Positions 34,441 through 45,361 of a DNA stretch of 64,000 nt are shown one piece after another. Under the pieces are notes generated by a model. It did no database searches. It worked only from the letters and a program-made list of their open reading frames with translations, and was not told where the DNA came from. The position numbers and the translations under genes are program-made. The stretch lies in NCBI GenBank assembly GCA_010279815.1, contig QEOQ01000204.1:993561-1057560 (forward strand), read 5' to 3'. This DNA comes from Brachionus plicatilis. Taxonomy: Eukaryota; Rotifera; Eurotatoria; Ploima; Brachionidae. How positions within the stretch are numbered: the first letter of the stretch is position 1; each line of letters starts with the position of its first letter.

Positions 34441-34679
34441 ATTAATTGGTTTTTCCCTTTTATTTACTGTCAAAATTAGCTAGCAGGTATTAATTTTTAG
34501 GAAGCATAAAAAAAATTTAGCAACCATTGATTAATTTTTTTTGCTAGTAGAAAGAAATAGATCTCATTGATTTTTTATTTACTCTTTTGTTCATATCATT
34601 TTATCAATTCATAAATTAAAAGATTTAAAAAAAATTATTTATTTAATTTTTTTAATTAAAAATTTGCTGTTTTAAAAGT

Positions 34680-37600
34680 CTAAATGCTGTTCCATCCTAA
34701 TTCTTTAATATATTCTTGAAGATTTCTAATTGAGACAGCAGGTATATAGCTTTTTACATATTTTCTAGACCACCATGACTTTGCATCCATCGGTGAAAAT
34801 TTATAACGATACAAATCCGCTTTGACAAATCTTTTTATTTAAAATTAATTAGATTTATTCTCCGCTCTAAACTTATAACTTGCTTTGGTGGCTCTTTATT
34901 TTCAAAAGGATTAAATGCAATCATTTGTGAAGTAAAATTTTTATCATTTAGTAAAAATTTAGCGGTCATGCTCAATAACCATGGATTATATTCATAAGTC
35001 TTAAAAAAAGATCCAGAATTTTTGTGAAAAATAAAAATTTTCATAAGTACTTGGAATGCTGCAAACCACATTAGCCAATCTAAATCATATTAAAATATTT
35101 TTTTTTAAACGAATAAAATAATTTTACCAAGTCTATAATGGTAAGGCGATATTAAGCAAGGTGTTCTATTTACATTGCCTGGCTTACACATGAATTCATA
35201 CTCGAACCATTCGACTCTGTCACTTTGAAGATTTTTTTCATTAGTTCCTTTAAATATCACTTCGTATCTTTCTTTGGTAACACTTAAATAATTAAGATTA
35301 AATAAATAAAATTTAAATGTAAAAATTTTTTTAGTTCAACCTTCCAAATGCACCATAAGTGTTCACAATCCTAAATGGTTCAAAAGAAGTATTCATTGCT
35401 TGCTTTTCCGAGACTAGGTTCAACACCACAGGTATGCTCAGATACGCAACCAGAGTCAGAACCATCAAATTAATTGTTGATTTAACCTTTTTCTCTTAAG
35501 AGATGATTATTTAATATTTTTGTTTTTATTAAACTAAACCAACCTATCGCGATTCTTTTTAATACTAATGATTCAGTTTTGACATTGTCTAAATATTGAT
35601 CTTTTAATAGATTCCATAAAGGGGAGTCTTGATTGCGGGAGAAAAAAAACTTTAAATGAAAATCGTCAAAGCAAGCTAAACTTGGCAATATTGTAAGCCA
35701 GTTTAAAAAGCTAAGATTTCCACTCATTATTAAAATGATCTAAAATATTTTATATTTTTTGTTAAAAAAATATTTTATTGTAAAAAAATTTTACCTGAAA
35801 AATTATCTGAATCCATCCGCCTACGAGGCGAAGTATTCTAATCGGCATTAAGACCAAAAATGGTGCGATCAATTCAATAAAATGATTTGACAAAACCTCA
35901 AATTTGTGCATTCCTTCAGGTTCTTTATGTAAATAAAAGCTCACTGGATTCGGGACTGGTTGAGTCTATTAAATTAATAATTTTTCTTAGCTGGAAGTAT
36001 TTAGGTTTAAATTACTTCGTAAAAATAGTTCATACAAGTCAAATCTTTCCAACACTTGTCACCCCTTAGTTTAATTAGACCCTTAATTAAATAATAAAAA
36101 TTTCAAAGTTCAATTATTTATGGAAAATATGTACAGCTCCGATCATGATTCGAAATATCAGCCATCTATATAAATAAATTGTTATCAATGATGGCGGAGA
36201 TCGGATGTCTACTTTTTTTAATGAAATAAATGGGACCAAAAATATTGCTATGAATCCACTCTCTAGCACTTGACTTTCCCAGCCGAAAGAATACCATGTT
36301 TGTCCTATATTGACTATAGAATGATACAGAAGCCACATAATTAACAATATAATGGAGTTAGCACTGCCTCTAATCACAATTATGAGGGCTAATGTCAATC
36401 CTTAAAAACTCATCTATAAATTTATTCATAAAAGTGTTTTATTTTTTACCTATCAATGCAGAATAATTAAGAATTTGATTTATGTGATTTGTCCAATCGG
36501 AAAACCAAAAAAGAGTTGGTAAATAAATATATAAATGAATCTTCTTCCATAGTCTATCATCCAACAAGCCTTTAAATGGATTCGATTTAGCCTTGAAATC
36601 ACTGAAAATTCGATCCATGTATTTGTTGGCTGGTAAAAGACCATTTTTTCCTAGAAGTTGTTCGTTTTGATTAAAGGCGACAAGAAAAGCAACCGCTAAA
36701 AAAACATTTTTTTAAAGTTTACACTATTTTAAAAATTTTAATGACCGATCTGGTCATTTCCGCTAATTTTCAAAAATTTAAAAGCCCAAAAAAATTTAAA
36801 AAATCAATATTTAGTTCTTTTTGAGCATGAGCTTTACATTACATTTTTAATTTTTTTAAATAAAAGTCAAAAAATGTGCTAATATAAATTTAAAAGACTT
36901 TGTTTCATTTGATTAATCGTTTAAAATTATGAAAGAGAGAAAAAAAATATCACAAATTAAAAATTCATTCCAAAAAATCGTTTTTGATTAAAAAATTTTT
37001 TATTAAAATTCAAATGACTTAAAAATTTATTTTTTTGTCAAAGTCCAGAATTTAATTTTAATTTTAGTGACTTTGAGTTAAACATCAAGTAATTTTTAAT
37101 TAAAAATTAAATTAAATTAAATTTTTACCGTTCCAGGTAGCTATTTTGGCGGCCTTGCTTTTTTTTAAATATAAAAAATTTGCTGTTAAAAAAATATTTA
37201 ATTTCATTTCATCACAATAATTTGTTTTAAAATTTAAACTAGATTTATAATATTTAGATACTAAAACCTTCAAAACATGAATATTTTTCAATCAAATATT
37301 TTAAATAAATAATTTTTTTAATTTGGTTATCAATTATAAAATTATTTAGATAAAAATGTTTAAAATCAATCATCTTAAAAATTATAGAATTTCAAATTTC
37401 ACGGAATCAATAATAAACTATATGTTTTATATTTGGAATCTTCAGCGCGGTTCCATTCAGTTAAAAATTGATTTTAATTAATTTAAAAAATAAAAAAGTG
37501 TCACTTTCTAACTTTGTTTGTTTATAACACATTATTTTATAGTAAAATAATTTATTGGTCTGATTAAAAATAAAAAATATTAAAGATTTGAATGAATTTA

Positions 37601-37777
37601 ATTCAAATCTTTGTTAAACCTACCATAAATAAAAGCCAAAAAACGAACCAAGATTATTCGGGTTAAAAAATAAGAATTTTTTCTTGGATTCATCGACTGA
37701 ACCGATTTTTGAAAATCGCTAAATTGAGACTTTTGCTGTTGGTTTGTTTCAGCAGTGACAATTTTTTGTGCTTTCAT
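34680..37777 (-). CDS. LMF1: Lipase maturation factor (LMF1/LMF2-like)
   Basis: Eleven exons in coding order: 37777-37624, 36695-36450, 36400-36135, 36081-36016, 35965-35795, 35739-35544, 35494-35341, 35282-35128, 35079-35051, 34999-34884, 34830-34680; 567 residues, the length of human LMF1. It is a polytopic ER membrane protein that folds dimeric lipases. Family blocks in order: FLTRIILVRFLAFIY, NQNEQLLGKNGLLPANKYM, WYSFGWESQVLESGFIAIF, RWLIFRIMIGAGLIKLRGDK, SGNLSFLNWLTILPSLACFD, RIVNTYGAFGSVTKERYEVI, then CKPGNV and DWLMWFAAFQ. LMF1 versus LMF2 is not resolved. Start: an ATG directly after TTTTGTTAAACAG; an ATG at 37822 would add 15 hydrophobic residues. One intron (34883-34831) appears to use a GC donor. 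The first intron is 928 bases; the others are short. Confidence 0.9.
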
Positions 37778-37987
37778 CTGTTTAACAAAAAACATAACAA
37801 TACAAGAACAAACAAACATCAAAAAAATAAATGATTCATTACAATCAATTGTTTTTTTTATTTAAAACTTGATTTTACATTTAATTGAAAAAAAAATTTT
37901 ATTAAATATTTATTTTAAAAGTTTTAAATTAAATTTTAAAAATATTTTTTTTGGATTTACTGGTCTTCAACCATTAAGTTGTAAGAG

Positions 37988-40900
37988 CTAGCTTTTTTTC
38001 AAGTGTGCATTGCCAAATAAAAAATCAAGTATTCTGTCTAAAACAAAACTAACACAAAAATCAATCAAGATCACGGTCAACAATATTTTTTGGAACTTAA
38101 AAAAAATAATTTAAAATGTTTAATTTAATTTTTAAATTTTTTCAATTTAAAAAAATAAAGATTTCGCCGAAACACTTAAGCTTAAAATTAAACTAATTAA
38201 ATCTATTAAAATCGATTTTTTTACAATCCTCTTATTTTAAATATTTTTGAACAGATTCTTAAAAATTTAATTGAAAATATTTTTACAAGTGAAAAATGAA
38301 AAAGCGTTATTTTTTTCGGTTTTTTTATCTGAAATAGATTAATTTTATTTTTAATGATTTTGGATCAAAATTTTTTCAAGAGACTCAAAAATATTTACTT
38401 CATCACTAAAATCCACAATTTGAAATTGGTCACTCAAATCAGGCATCAGTCTTGCTGCAAGAACGAAAACAGCTCCAGCAGAAAACATTATACTGTATAA
38501 AAGAGGTTTGTTTTCTTTGAGACTTTCCATGAACGGATGTCCTTTATAATTTATGGCAAAAGTGGCAACTTGCAAAGACATTGATATTATGTAAACTGTT
38601 GAATTTACCAGCGATGGTTTAAATTCTGCATCTAGATTAACAAATTTCTCTTCCCTTGAATAAAAATAAAAATTAAAGAGCATTATTAAATTTCAATTTA
38701 CTTTGGCGGTGAGCGAGCATAAGCTTCGTTTACCAAATAAATTAGACAACTCAAATGGACCGAAAATTGTCCCAGTACTGTTAATATTGTATAAAGGTTA
38801 AAAATATTCGGCAATGGTCGAGTGGTTGACAAATTTTTCAAAGGCTTTTAATTCAAATGTGAAAAAAAATTTTTGATTAAGATAATTTTCAAATACTTTT
38901 GATCGTGAAATAAATAAAAAGCATCCAGCCAGCAGCAGACCTTGCATTGTAGCCTGACCATCGCTAAGCTTTATTCCGTCCAAATAAAGAACACTTTGAC
39001 TATATGCCAATATGAGTGCATTTAATGCCAAAATTTTGAACATTTGTAGTGTAGTTACTAGAGTACATCTGCCTTGTTTAATTATGTCACATACTTAAAT
39101 TTTAAATTTAAAAAAACTTTAAAAAATGATGACAATAAATTTTTACCGCATTGAATTGAAGACTGTTTATATGTGAATGGTGAAGCAATTGATGCGTCAC
39201 CTAGCTTTACTATTTGGGCCTGTTCGGCCTCTTCGATTTCCTTAAGAACATCAGCCAGTTTTTTTTGAGCATTTATCATGGAACTTTGAGCATGTAAATT
39301 ATTTCCTCTCAATCTGGAAGTGTTCACCTCCAAACTCAATTGTCTAGCCTCGGTCAATTTAGCCTTTTTTTTTTGCTCATACTCTGCATTGTCAACCGAA
39401 CTGTTGTTGGACAACAACGCAACACCCACATCAGCATGTTTCAGTGCACCCACCTTTAACCATTAAGTTAAATCCTAATTTTTTTATAAATAAAAATTTT
39501 TACATCATTTGTTCCATCACCACACATCAATGTTACATAGCCCAATTTTTTCAGCATGGTAACAACTTGTTCCTTTTGTTTTGGCGACACTCGAGCAAAC
39601 ACTTTTACCTCGGCAATAATTTTTTTCAGCAAATTGAACTCATTTTTAAACAAATAATCAAAACCCTTTGTTAAGCGAAAAAAAAATTAATATTGTTATC
39701 TAGTAATTTTAGCTGGCTATACCTCGCCAGTTAAACAGAGATAACTGTAAGAAACGTTTGGTAAATCTTTTAGCTTTGATGGATTCAAGTATTTTTGAGA
39801 CTGATTTGCAGCAAATTCTATTTTTTTTGTTTGATTGTCATCTAATATTGACTTCCAAGACCAATGGTGTGAAGAATTTTCCTCTTTTTCCAAGACAAAA
39901 GTTTTTTTTTTGTCAATTAGTCTTAGTTTGGAAGCAACGTGACACGCTGTTAACGGGTTATCTCCAGTTATCATTGTGATGTGGTGGCTAGCGTTCATTA
40001 TTTCTTTGATTACATTTTTTGAATCAGGTTTAAGCGGACTTGAAAATACAACAAAGCCTGCAAAATTAAGGTTGTTTTCAATTTTTTCTCTATTTAGCTC
40101 TCTTATTTCTTGGTGAGATAAAACCCCTAAATCCTTGTAGCCTAGGCACAAAACTCGAGCACCTTCTCTAGCATAGTGCAAATAAATTGAATCGAAATTA
40201 GTCGGTAATTCTTTAATCTTAAAAATTTTAAACTTAATAAAATTTAACAGAATTTTTAAGTTATTTTTTTTTACCATTGATTTTAAGACTTCTGGTGCTC
40301 CTTTACAAGTGGCTATGTAATTTGTGTCTGATGAGCCTGGCTTAGTATGACCAGCAATCACTGACATTCTTTTTAGAGCACTTGAAAAATAGAATCTTTG
40401 ATAAATTTTCCATCCCACAGATTTGTTTGATATTCCTTCGGAGAGTAGTTTAGGTTTTTTTGATATGACCACATCGCCTTTTGTCAACGACCATTCAATT
40501 GTCTGCAAGGTCACTTTTTCCAAAGGATCCCCGATCAACTCTTCATCTAAATTCATCAAAGTATGACATGTAGCCAGAGTATACAAAGTTTCTTGAGGTA
40601 TTTCTTTCACAGACACTATTTCTTGTTTGTCGCTAATAAAAATTTTAATTACATCTATTTATTTTTTAAATTAAATATAAACTTGATTCCGGCAACTCCC
40701 TCCACTATGAGATCATCGCTAGTCAATGTTCCTGTTTTATCAAAGCAGCAAATATCAAGTTTTCCAGCAAATGGTATTCTGAACGGCTCAGTACAATAAA
40801 TACCCAATTTGACCAAAGATATCAATGAAGTATTGACAGCCAAGGCGAGCTCAATTGGCAACTCCGGTGGTATGACTGAAGTTAGGATTAAAGTACACTC

Positions 40901-43900
40901 TAATAAAAGTTTGTATCGGTTACGAGACGGATCTTTGCTTCCTTCAATCCAAACATATGACGAAGCAGCAATGGCGAATATCAGCAAAAAGAGAATGAAC
41001 ATAAAAGTTTCCAAGTTATTGGCGGTTACTCGTTTAACACTATACATTATGGTTCGCAGAAGTTTTCCTTGGGACGTATTAAAACCAGTTCTTAACACGT
41101 AGCCAATACAGCCATTATCTTGAGCTATTAAAATTTAAAATTTTCAAAAATTAACATCAAATAGATGAAGAATCAATGATAAAGATGATTTTTAATTATT
41201 CTAATTTCAAATTTAAAAAAAAGGAACAATGGTAAAATTATTTTTTCAATTATTTACAATAATAGGGAAAAATTGTGCAGTCTTTGATTGAAGTTTTTAA
41301 AACTTCTTTTAAAAAATTTCAAATGTCTTTAAAATTATCCTTATTTTGTAACAAAATTTAACTTTAATTCATTTAAAATAACTTAAATTTTTTTTAGTAA
41401 ATTAAAAAATTATTTCTTTTTTTAAATTTAGAATACAAAAATTAATTAGTTTAAATAACTATCTGGTTTAAATAACTAATAGTTAATCTGGTATATTACC
41501 AGATTAACTGAATAGTTATTTACATAAATTTAAATTATTCCTAATAGGAAGAAGAATTTATTAATTAAAAAAATTTTAAACAAAAATTTAATTATTACAA
41601 ATTCGATGCCATAATATAAATATGTTGTCACTTAAAAATTAAAAATAATAAGCGTTTGAAAAAATTATTAAGCCTTTTTTGCAACAAAAAATTATTCTTA
41701 GTCTCAATTTACGCTATTCAAGGTCTTTTTGTATGAAACAATTGGTTGAATGAGAGTGTGGTTTTATTTTATTCTCAATAATCTTTTCAAATTTTATATT
41801 TATTCGAGTTTCAATTTCTGTCCAAAAATGTAATTCGATTTCATCACTAAAATTACTTTATTCCTTTAATTAGTAAAAATTTTGGTAGAATAAACATTTT
41901 TCAATTTTCAAAACAAATTTTTTTTGTTTCATTTTTTTTTAAATAGCTCTAAGATGAATCAACTCAATTGAAAAAATCAAAAAAATTAAAGCTAAACTTG
42001 ACATTTCAATCATCGAGCCTTATAACATAAAGGGAAAAAAAGGAAACTTAATTTTTGTTTAATTGAATTATAATTAAATTAAAACTAAATGACCATAAAA
42101 GTCAAATTAGGGTCTAAATTTTTTTGATAAATCTATTTTTAATGCATCAGTGCTTTTACAAAAAACTCTGAATTTCTTAAATAACGTTATCTAAAATTAT
42201 TTTTTTAGTAAGGTTACGTAATCTTACGTCAATTTTAGTAGGTAAGGATGTGTAAAATTTCATAAAATTTAGCAAATTTTGTATATAAATATATTGTCAT
42301 TAAAATAATTTAAAATTTAGTAAATTTTGGTAAAATCGTTCCAAAATGCCTTTGGAAAAAAAAAATGTTTTTTTGGTAGAAAAATAAAAATTTCTTAACA
42401 AAATAGAAAAAATTTTACGTAAAATTACGTAAAAAAGGTGAATAATTGTAAGATATTTTTTCAAAATTTAGAAAAAAAAAACATTTTCTTATTTTCTTAC
42501 CAAAAAGCCTATTTTTTGCCGTAAGCATTTATAAAACGATTTAAATTTAATTTAAAATTAGGTAATTATACATTAAATTACATATTCTTACTAACAAAAA
42601 AAGACGCAAAATTACTTAATTTTGGCAATTCTGCTTTTTTTTTAGAAGCACTGCACTTCATCCCAAAAAACCATTTAAAATTAATTTGCGTTTCTGGTTA
42701 AAAGAGCAAGTATTCTTAAAAGGTTGATTTATTTACCTCTTAAACCCGAGTCATTTTTTGGAGGTGGAGTGTGTTGAACGATGACAGTGCCACCAAAAAG
42801 AACATGTAATTTTCCATCATTGTCAATATCGAGTTCCGTTTTAAGATCATTCCTGGACTCAATCGGCTCTTTAATAATGGGAACCGATTCGCCAGTAAGC
42901 ATCGATTCATTTACGATGCATTGTCCGCGCAACAACAAGATATCACATGGTAAAGAAAAATTTTGATTATTTGTGCTCGAATTCACCATGTTGGCATTTT
43001 GAAGGCCAAAATTTCGACTCACAGAAACAATGTCACCAGGAACTAGTTCATCACTGTTTATTCTGATCCATTTTCTCAATCGGTAGACCAAAATCTTAAA
43101 AGGCTGATTTCCCATCTGACGGATCATCTGCATATTTTTCAACTGCTGCTGAACAAGTGTGCACTCAAAAGAAATCAACATAAAAAGAGTAAAAACACTA
43201 TAGTACCAATACTCGTCCAAACACCACAACAAAACACAAAACACCTTGTCAAAAATGTATTCAATTTTTTTATTTTAATTTAATTTTAATTTTTTTTCTA
43301 CTTGGAACACAAAGAACGGAGCAGTGGCTCGCTCGATAAATAATTCTATAAATTTAGGTATGTCCATTACCATTTGGTTTAGGTCAAAATAAGAAACAGA
43401 GTCTTGAATTTGCTGCTCAGATTGTGAATAGCCCTTTGATTCCATGTAGTAGGAAAGCAAATTGTTGATTGGAAATTCCAAAGCCTTGAATTGTTTTTTG
43501 TCAGCATCATAAATGTACTTGGTCTTTTGAAATTTGAACCAGGTCACTTTTTCGGCCGGCTGATTTGGATCTTTGATTACAAATTTGTGATGAATATAGA
43601 CCAGCTCGGCAAATCCATTGTTAGCTGTGGGGGTAACTTTGACCACTTCTGCTTTTTCAGGGTCCTTAACTAGACTGCACTGCATCAGCACGCGGAATTC
43701 GACAAACCAATAACAAAACAGACATGTTAGTATTTGAAGTATTCCTATCAGGACTGTGACTATCATTCCCAGTTCGGGATATTCTTCCATGCCGAATTTT
43801 TGGCTCCATACCACAAACCAAACTAGATAGCCTAGGAAAAATGGAGCAATGTTCAAATGAATGAGAAAGGGCCGAAATTTATATGCAGATACAGATTCGA

Positions 43901-43958
43901 TTTCGTCATTTAATCTTGGTCTAGGTCTTGTACTATTCTTCTCGTCCTCTCGATTCAT
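37988..43958 (-). CDS. ATP13A1: P5A-type P-type ATPase (ATP13A1)
   Basis: Eleven exons in coding order: 43958-43302, 43244-42737, 41124-40683, 40632-40275, 40217-39723, 39665-39504, 39453-39147, 39093-38897, 38844-38702, 38654-38399, 38095-37988; 1210 residues (human 1204). Motifs: actuator MLTGESVP (about residue 335), the M4 signature PPELP that defines P5 pumps, phosphorylation site [11 protein letters not shown] (about 515), [12 protein letters not shown], and hinge [20 protein letters not shown]. The C-terminal membrane part has [20 protein letters not shown] and [23 protein letters not shown]13A1 removes mis-inserted transmembrane helices from the ER membrane (family knowledge). The gene is divergent from BRX1 (about 515 bases between starts) and is followed on the same strand by the lipase maturation factor gene. 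The last helix is encoded by a separate 108-base exon. Confidence 0.95.
42190..42620. repeat. TTACGTAA-rich degenerate repeat in ATP13A1 intron 2
   Basis: The 1.6 kb intron 41125-42736 contains repeated motifs GGTTACGTAATCTTACGT and TTACGTAAAATTACGTAA, plus many TAAG/CTTA steps. They resemble the subterminal parts of the MITE at 31609-32045. Clear terminal inverted repeats were not found, so this may be an old, diverged copy. Confidence 0.5.
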
Positions 43959-44473
43959 CTTAGATCTAAAAAATTTAAAATGAATATCAACAAAAACAAA
44001 AAATTCCATTTATTACATTTTTTATTTTATTGATTTTTTCGATTTTATTAGAAAATAAATTTTAATTAATTTTTAAAAAGAAAAATTTTAATTTTATTTT
44101 GACTTGCTATTTCTTAAAATGAAAAAAAAATGTCGTCAATTGTCTGTTAGAAGTAAAAGTCCATTGGAAGGAAAAATAATAATTTTTTATGAATAATTGA
44201 ATTTATTGAAAAAAAAATCATTCTGGAATAAAAAAGCTAATTTCAATTCGTATACAAAATGGGTCTTGTGAATTTAAATATTTTGGAATTAAAAAAAAAA
44301 CTGCTCCATTTTTAAATTTAGATTTGACATTAGAGAACAGAAAATCGCTCAAAAATGGAGTCGAGATTGGAAAAATTGCAATCGAGTTTGTTTTGAACGC
44401 ACATGGAAAATTTATTCTCAAATCATAAAATATCTAAATTTAAAAATAAAAATAAAAATTTTTCTTACAAAAA
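43959..44473. promoter_or_regulatory. Divergent promoter region between ATP13A1 and BRX1
   Basis: The two genes are transcribed away from each other across about 515 bases, so both promoters must lie here or overlap. No core promoter motif stands out. A plus-strand frame without a start codon occupies 44209-44428 (listed separately). Confidence 0.4.
44209..44428 (+). other. Unassigned open frame without start codon
   Basis: A plus-strand frame after AATAAAAAAG reads LISIRIQNGSCEFKYFGIKK, then TAPFLNLDLTLENRKSL and NGVEIGKIAIEFVLNAHGKF before TAA. The composition is protein-like, but no ATG or matching upstream exon in phase was found; the nearby ATG reading MKKKCRQLSVRSKSP does not splice in phase. 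It could be an exon of a small gene, a remnant or chance. Confidence 0.2.
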
Positions 44474-45361
44474 ATGGCCAAATTAAACACTTTGAAAAAA
44501 GGTAAAAAAAACAAAAATGTGGCAAATAAGAAAGCGAAACAAGTTGAAAATTTGAAAAATGACACACCGGAACAAACGCCCAAGAGTTTGGCAAAAAAAT
44601 GGAAGAATAAACAAAGAGTTTTATTGATTTCATCAAGAGGAGTTAGTTATTTGGCCCGCCACATATTGGCAAATCTAAAAACCATGATGCCTCACACCAG
44701 ATCAGATAGCAAATTTGCTCGAAAGCATGGACTACAAGAGCTCAATGAGGTAGCCGAAATCAGAAATTGTAACAAAATAATGTATCTCGAAATGCATAAA
44801 AAACAAGATGCATTTTTATGGATTAGCGCTCAGCCTCATGGTCCATCAATTAAATTCTCAATAGAAAATATGCATACCATGGAAGAGCTCAAGTTGACTG
44901 GCAATTGTTTGAAAGGATCTAGACCACTATTGGCTTTTAATGACGAATTCGATTCGGAACCGCATTGGAAATTAATGAAAGAGATGCTTATTCAAGTTAT
45001 GGGAACGCCATGTCATCACCCAAAATCGCAACCATTTGTTGATCATGTACTAAATTTCAGTATTTTAGATAACAAAATTTGGGTTCGAAATTACCAAATT
45101 GGTGATGAACTCAACAGTTTGGCTGAGGTTGGACCAAGATTTGTTCTTAATCCGATAAAAATTTTTGACGGTTGTTTCGGAGGCGCAGTTCTGTACGAAA
45201 ATCCAAAATATATTGCACCAGTGGTTAACCGAAGATTGACAAAAGAGAGAGCTTCCGTAAAATACAACAATCGTTTGGCACAAAAAATGTCAATTGAATC
45301 CAGACGAACAAATGGAGACACCTTTCCAAATGATCCAACTCAAGATATTTTTAAAGTTTAA
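44474..45361 (+). CDS. BRIX1: Ribosome biogenesis protein BRX1 (Brix domain)
   Basis: A single exon of 295 residues (human BRIX1 is 353). A Lys-rich N-terminus (KKGKKNKNVANKKAK) is followed by the Brix domain from about residue 45: KQRVLLISSRGVSYLARHIL, MPHTRSDSKFARKHGLQELN, DAFLWISAQPHGPSIKFSI, LKGSRPLLAFNDEF, then DNKIWVRNYQI, EVGPRFVLNPIKIFDGCFGG and YENPKYIAP. BRX1 is needed for early assembly of the 60S ribosomal subunit in the nucleolus (family knowledge). The short basic tail of human BRIX1 is reduced. The gene is intron-less. Confidence 0.96.
   Translation: MAKLNTLKKGKKNKNVANKKAKQVENLKNDTPEQTPKSLAKKWKNKQRVLLISSRGVSYLARHILANLKTMMPHTRSDSKFARKHGLQELNEVAEIRNCNKIMYLEMHKKQDAFLWISAQPHGPSIKFSIENMHTMEELKLTGNCLKGSRPLLAFNDEFDSEPHWKLMKEMLIQVMGTPCHHPKSQPFVDHVLNFSILDNKIWVRNYQIGDELNSLAEVGPRFVLNPIKIFDGCFGGAVLYENPKYIAPVVNRRLTKERASVKYNNRLAQKMSIESRRTNGDTFPNDPTQDIFKV

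Noticed and set aside
35762..36069. Plus-strand frame opposite the lipase maturation factor exons
   Set aside because: It is an antisense shadow of conserved exons on the minus strand.
34680..36700. Vitamin K-dependent gamma-carboxylase
   Set aside because: First suggested by multiple membrane segments, but the GWESQ, SGNLSFLNW and NTYGAFGS blocks are specific for lipase maturation factors.
44218..44636. Minus-strand open frames upstream of ATP13A1
   Set aside because: They are antisense to BRX1 or to the unassigned plus-strand frame, lack splice connection to ATP13A1, and have no recognisable domain.
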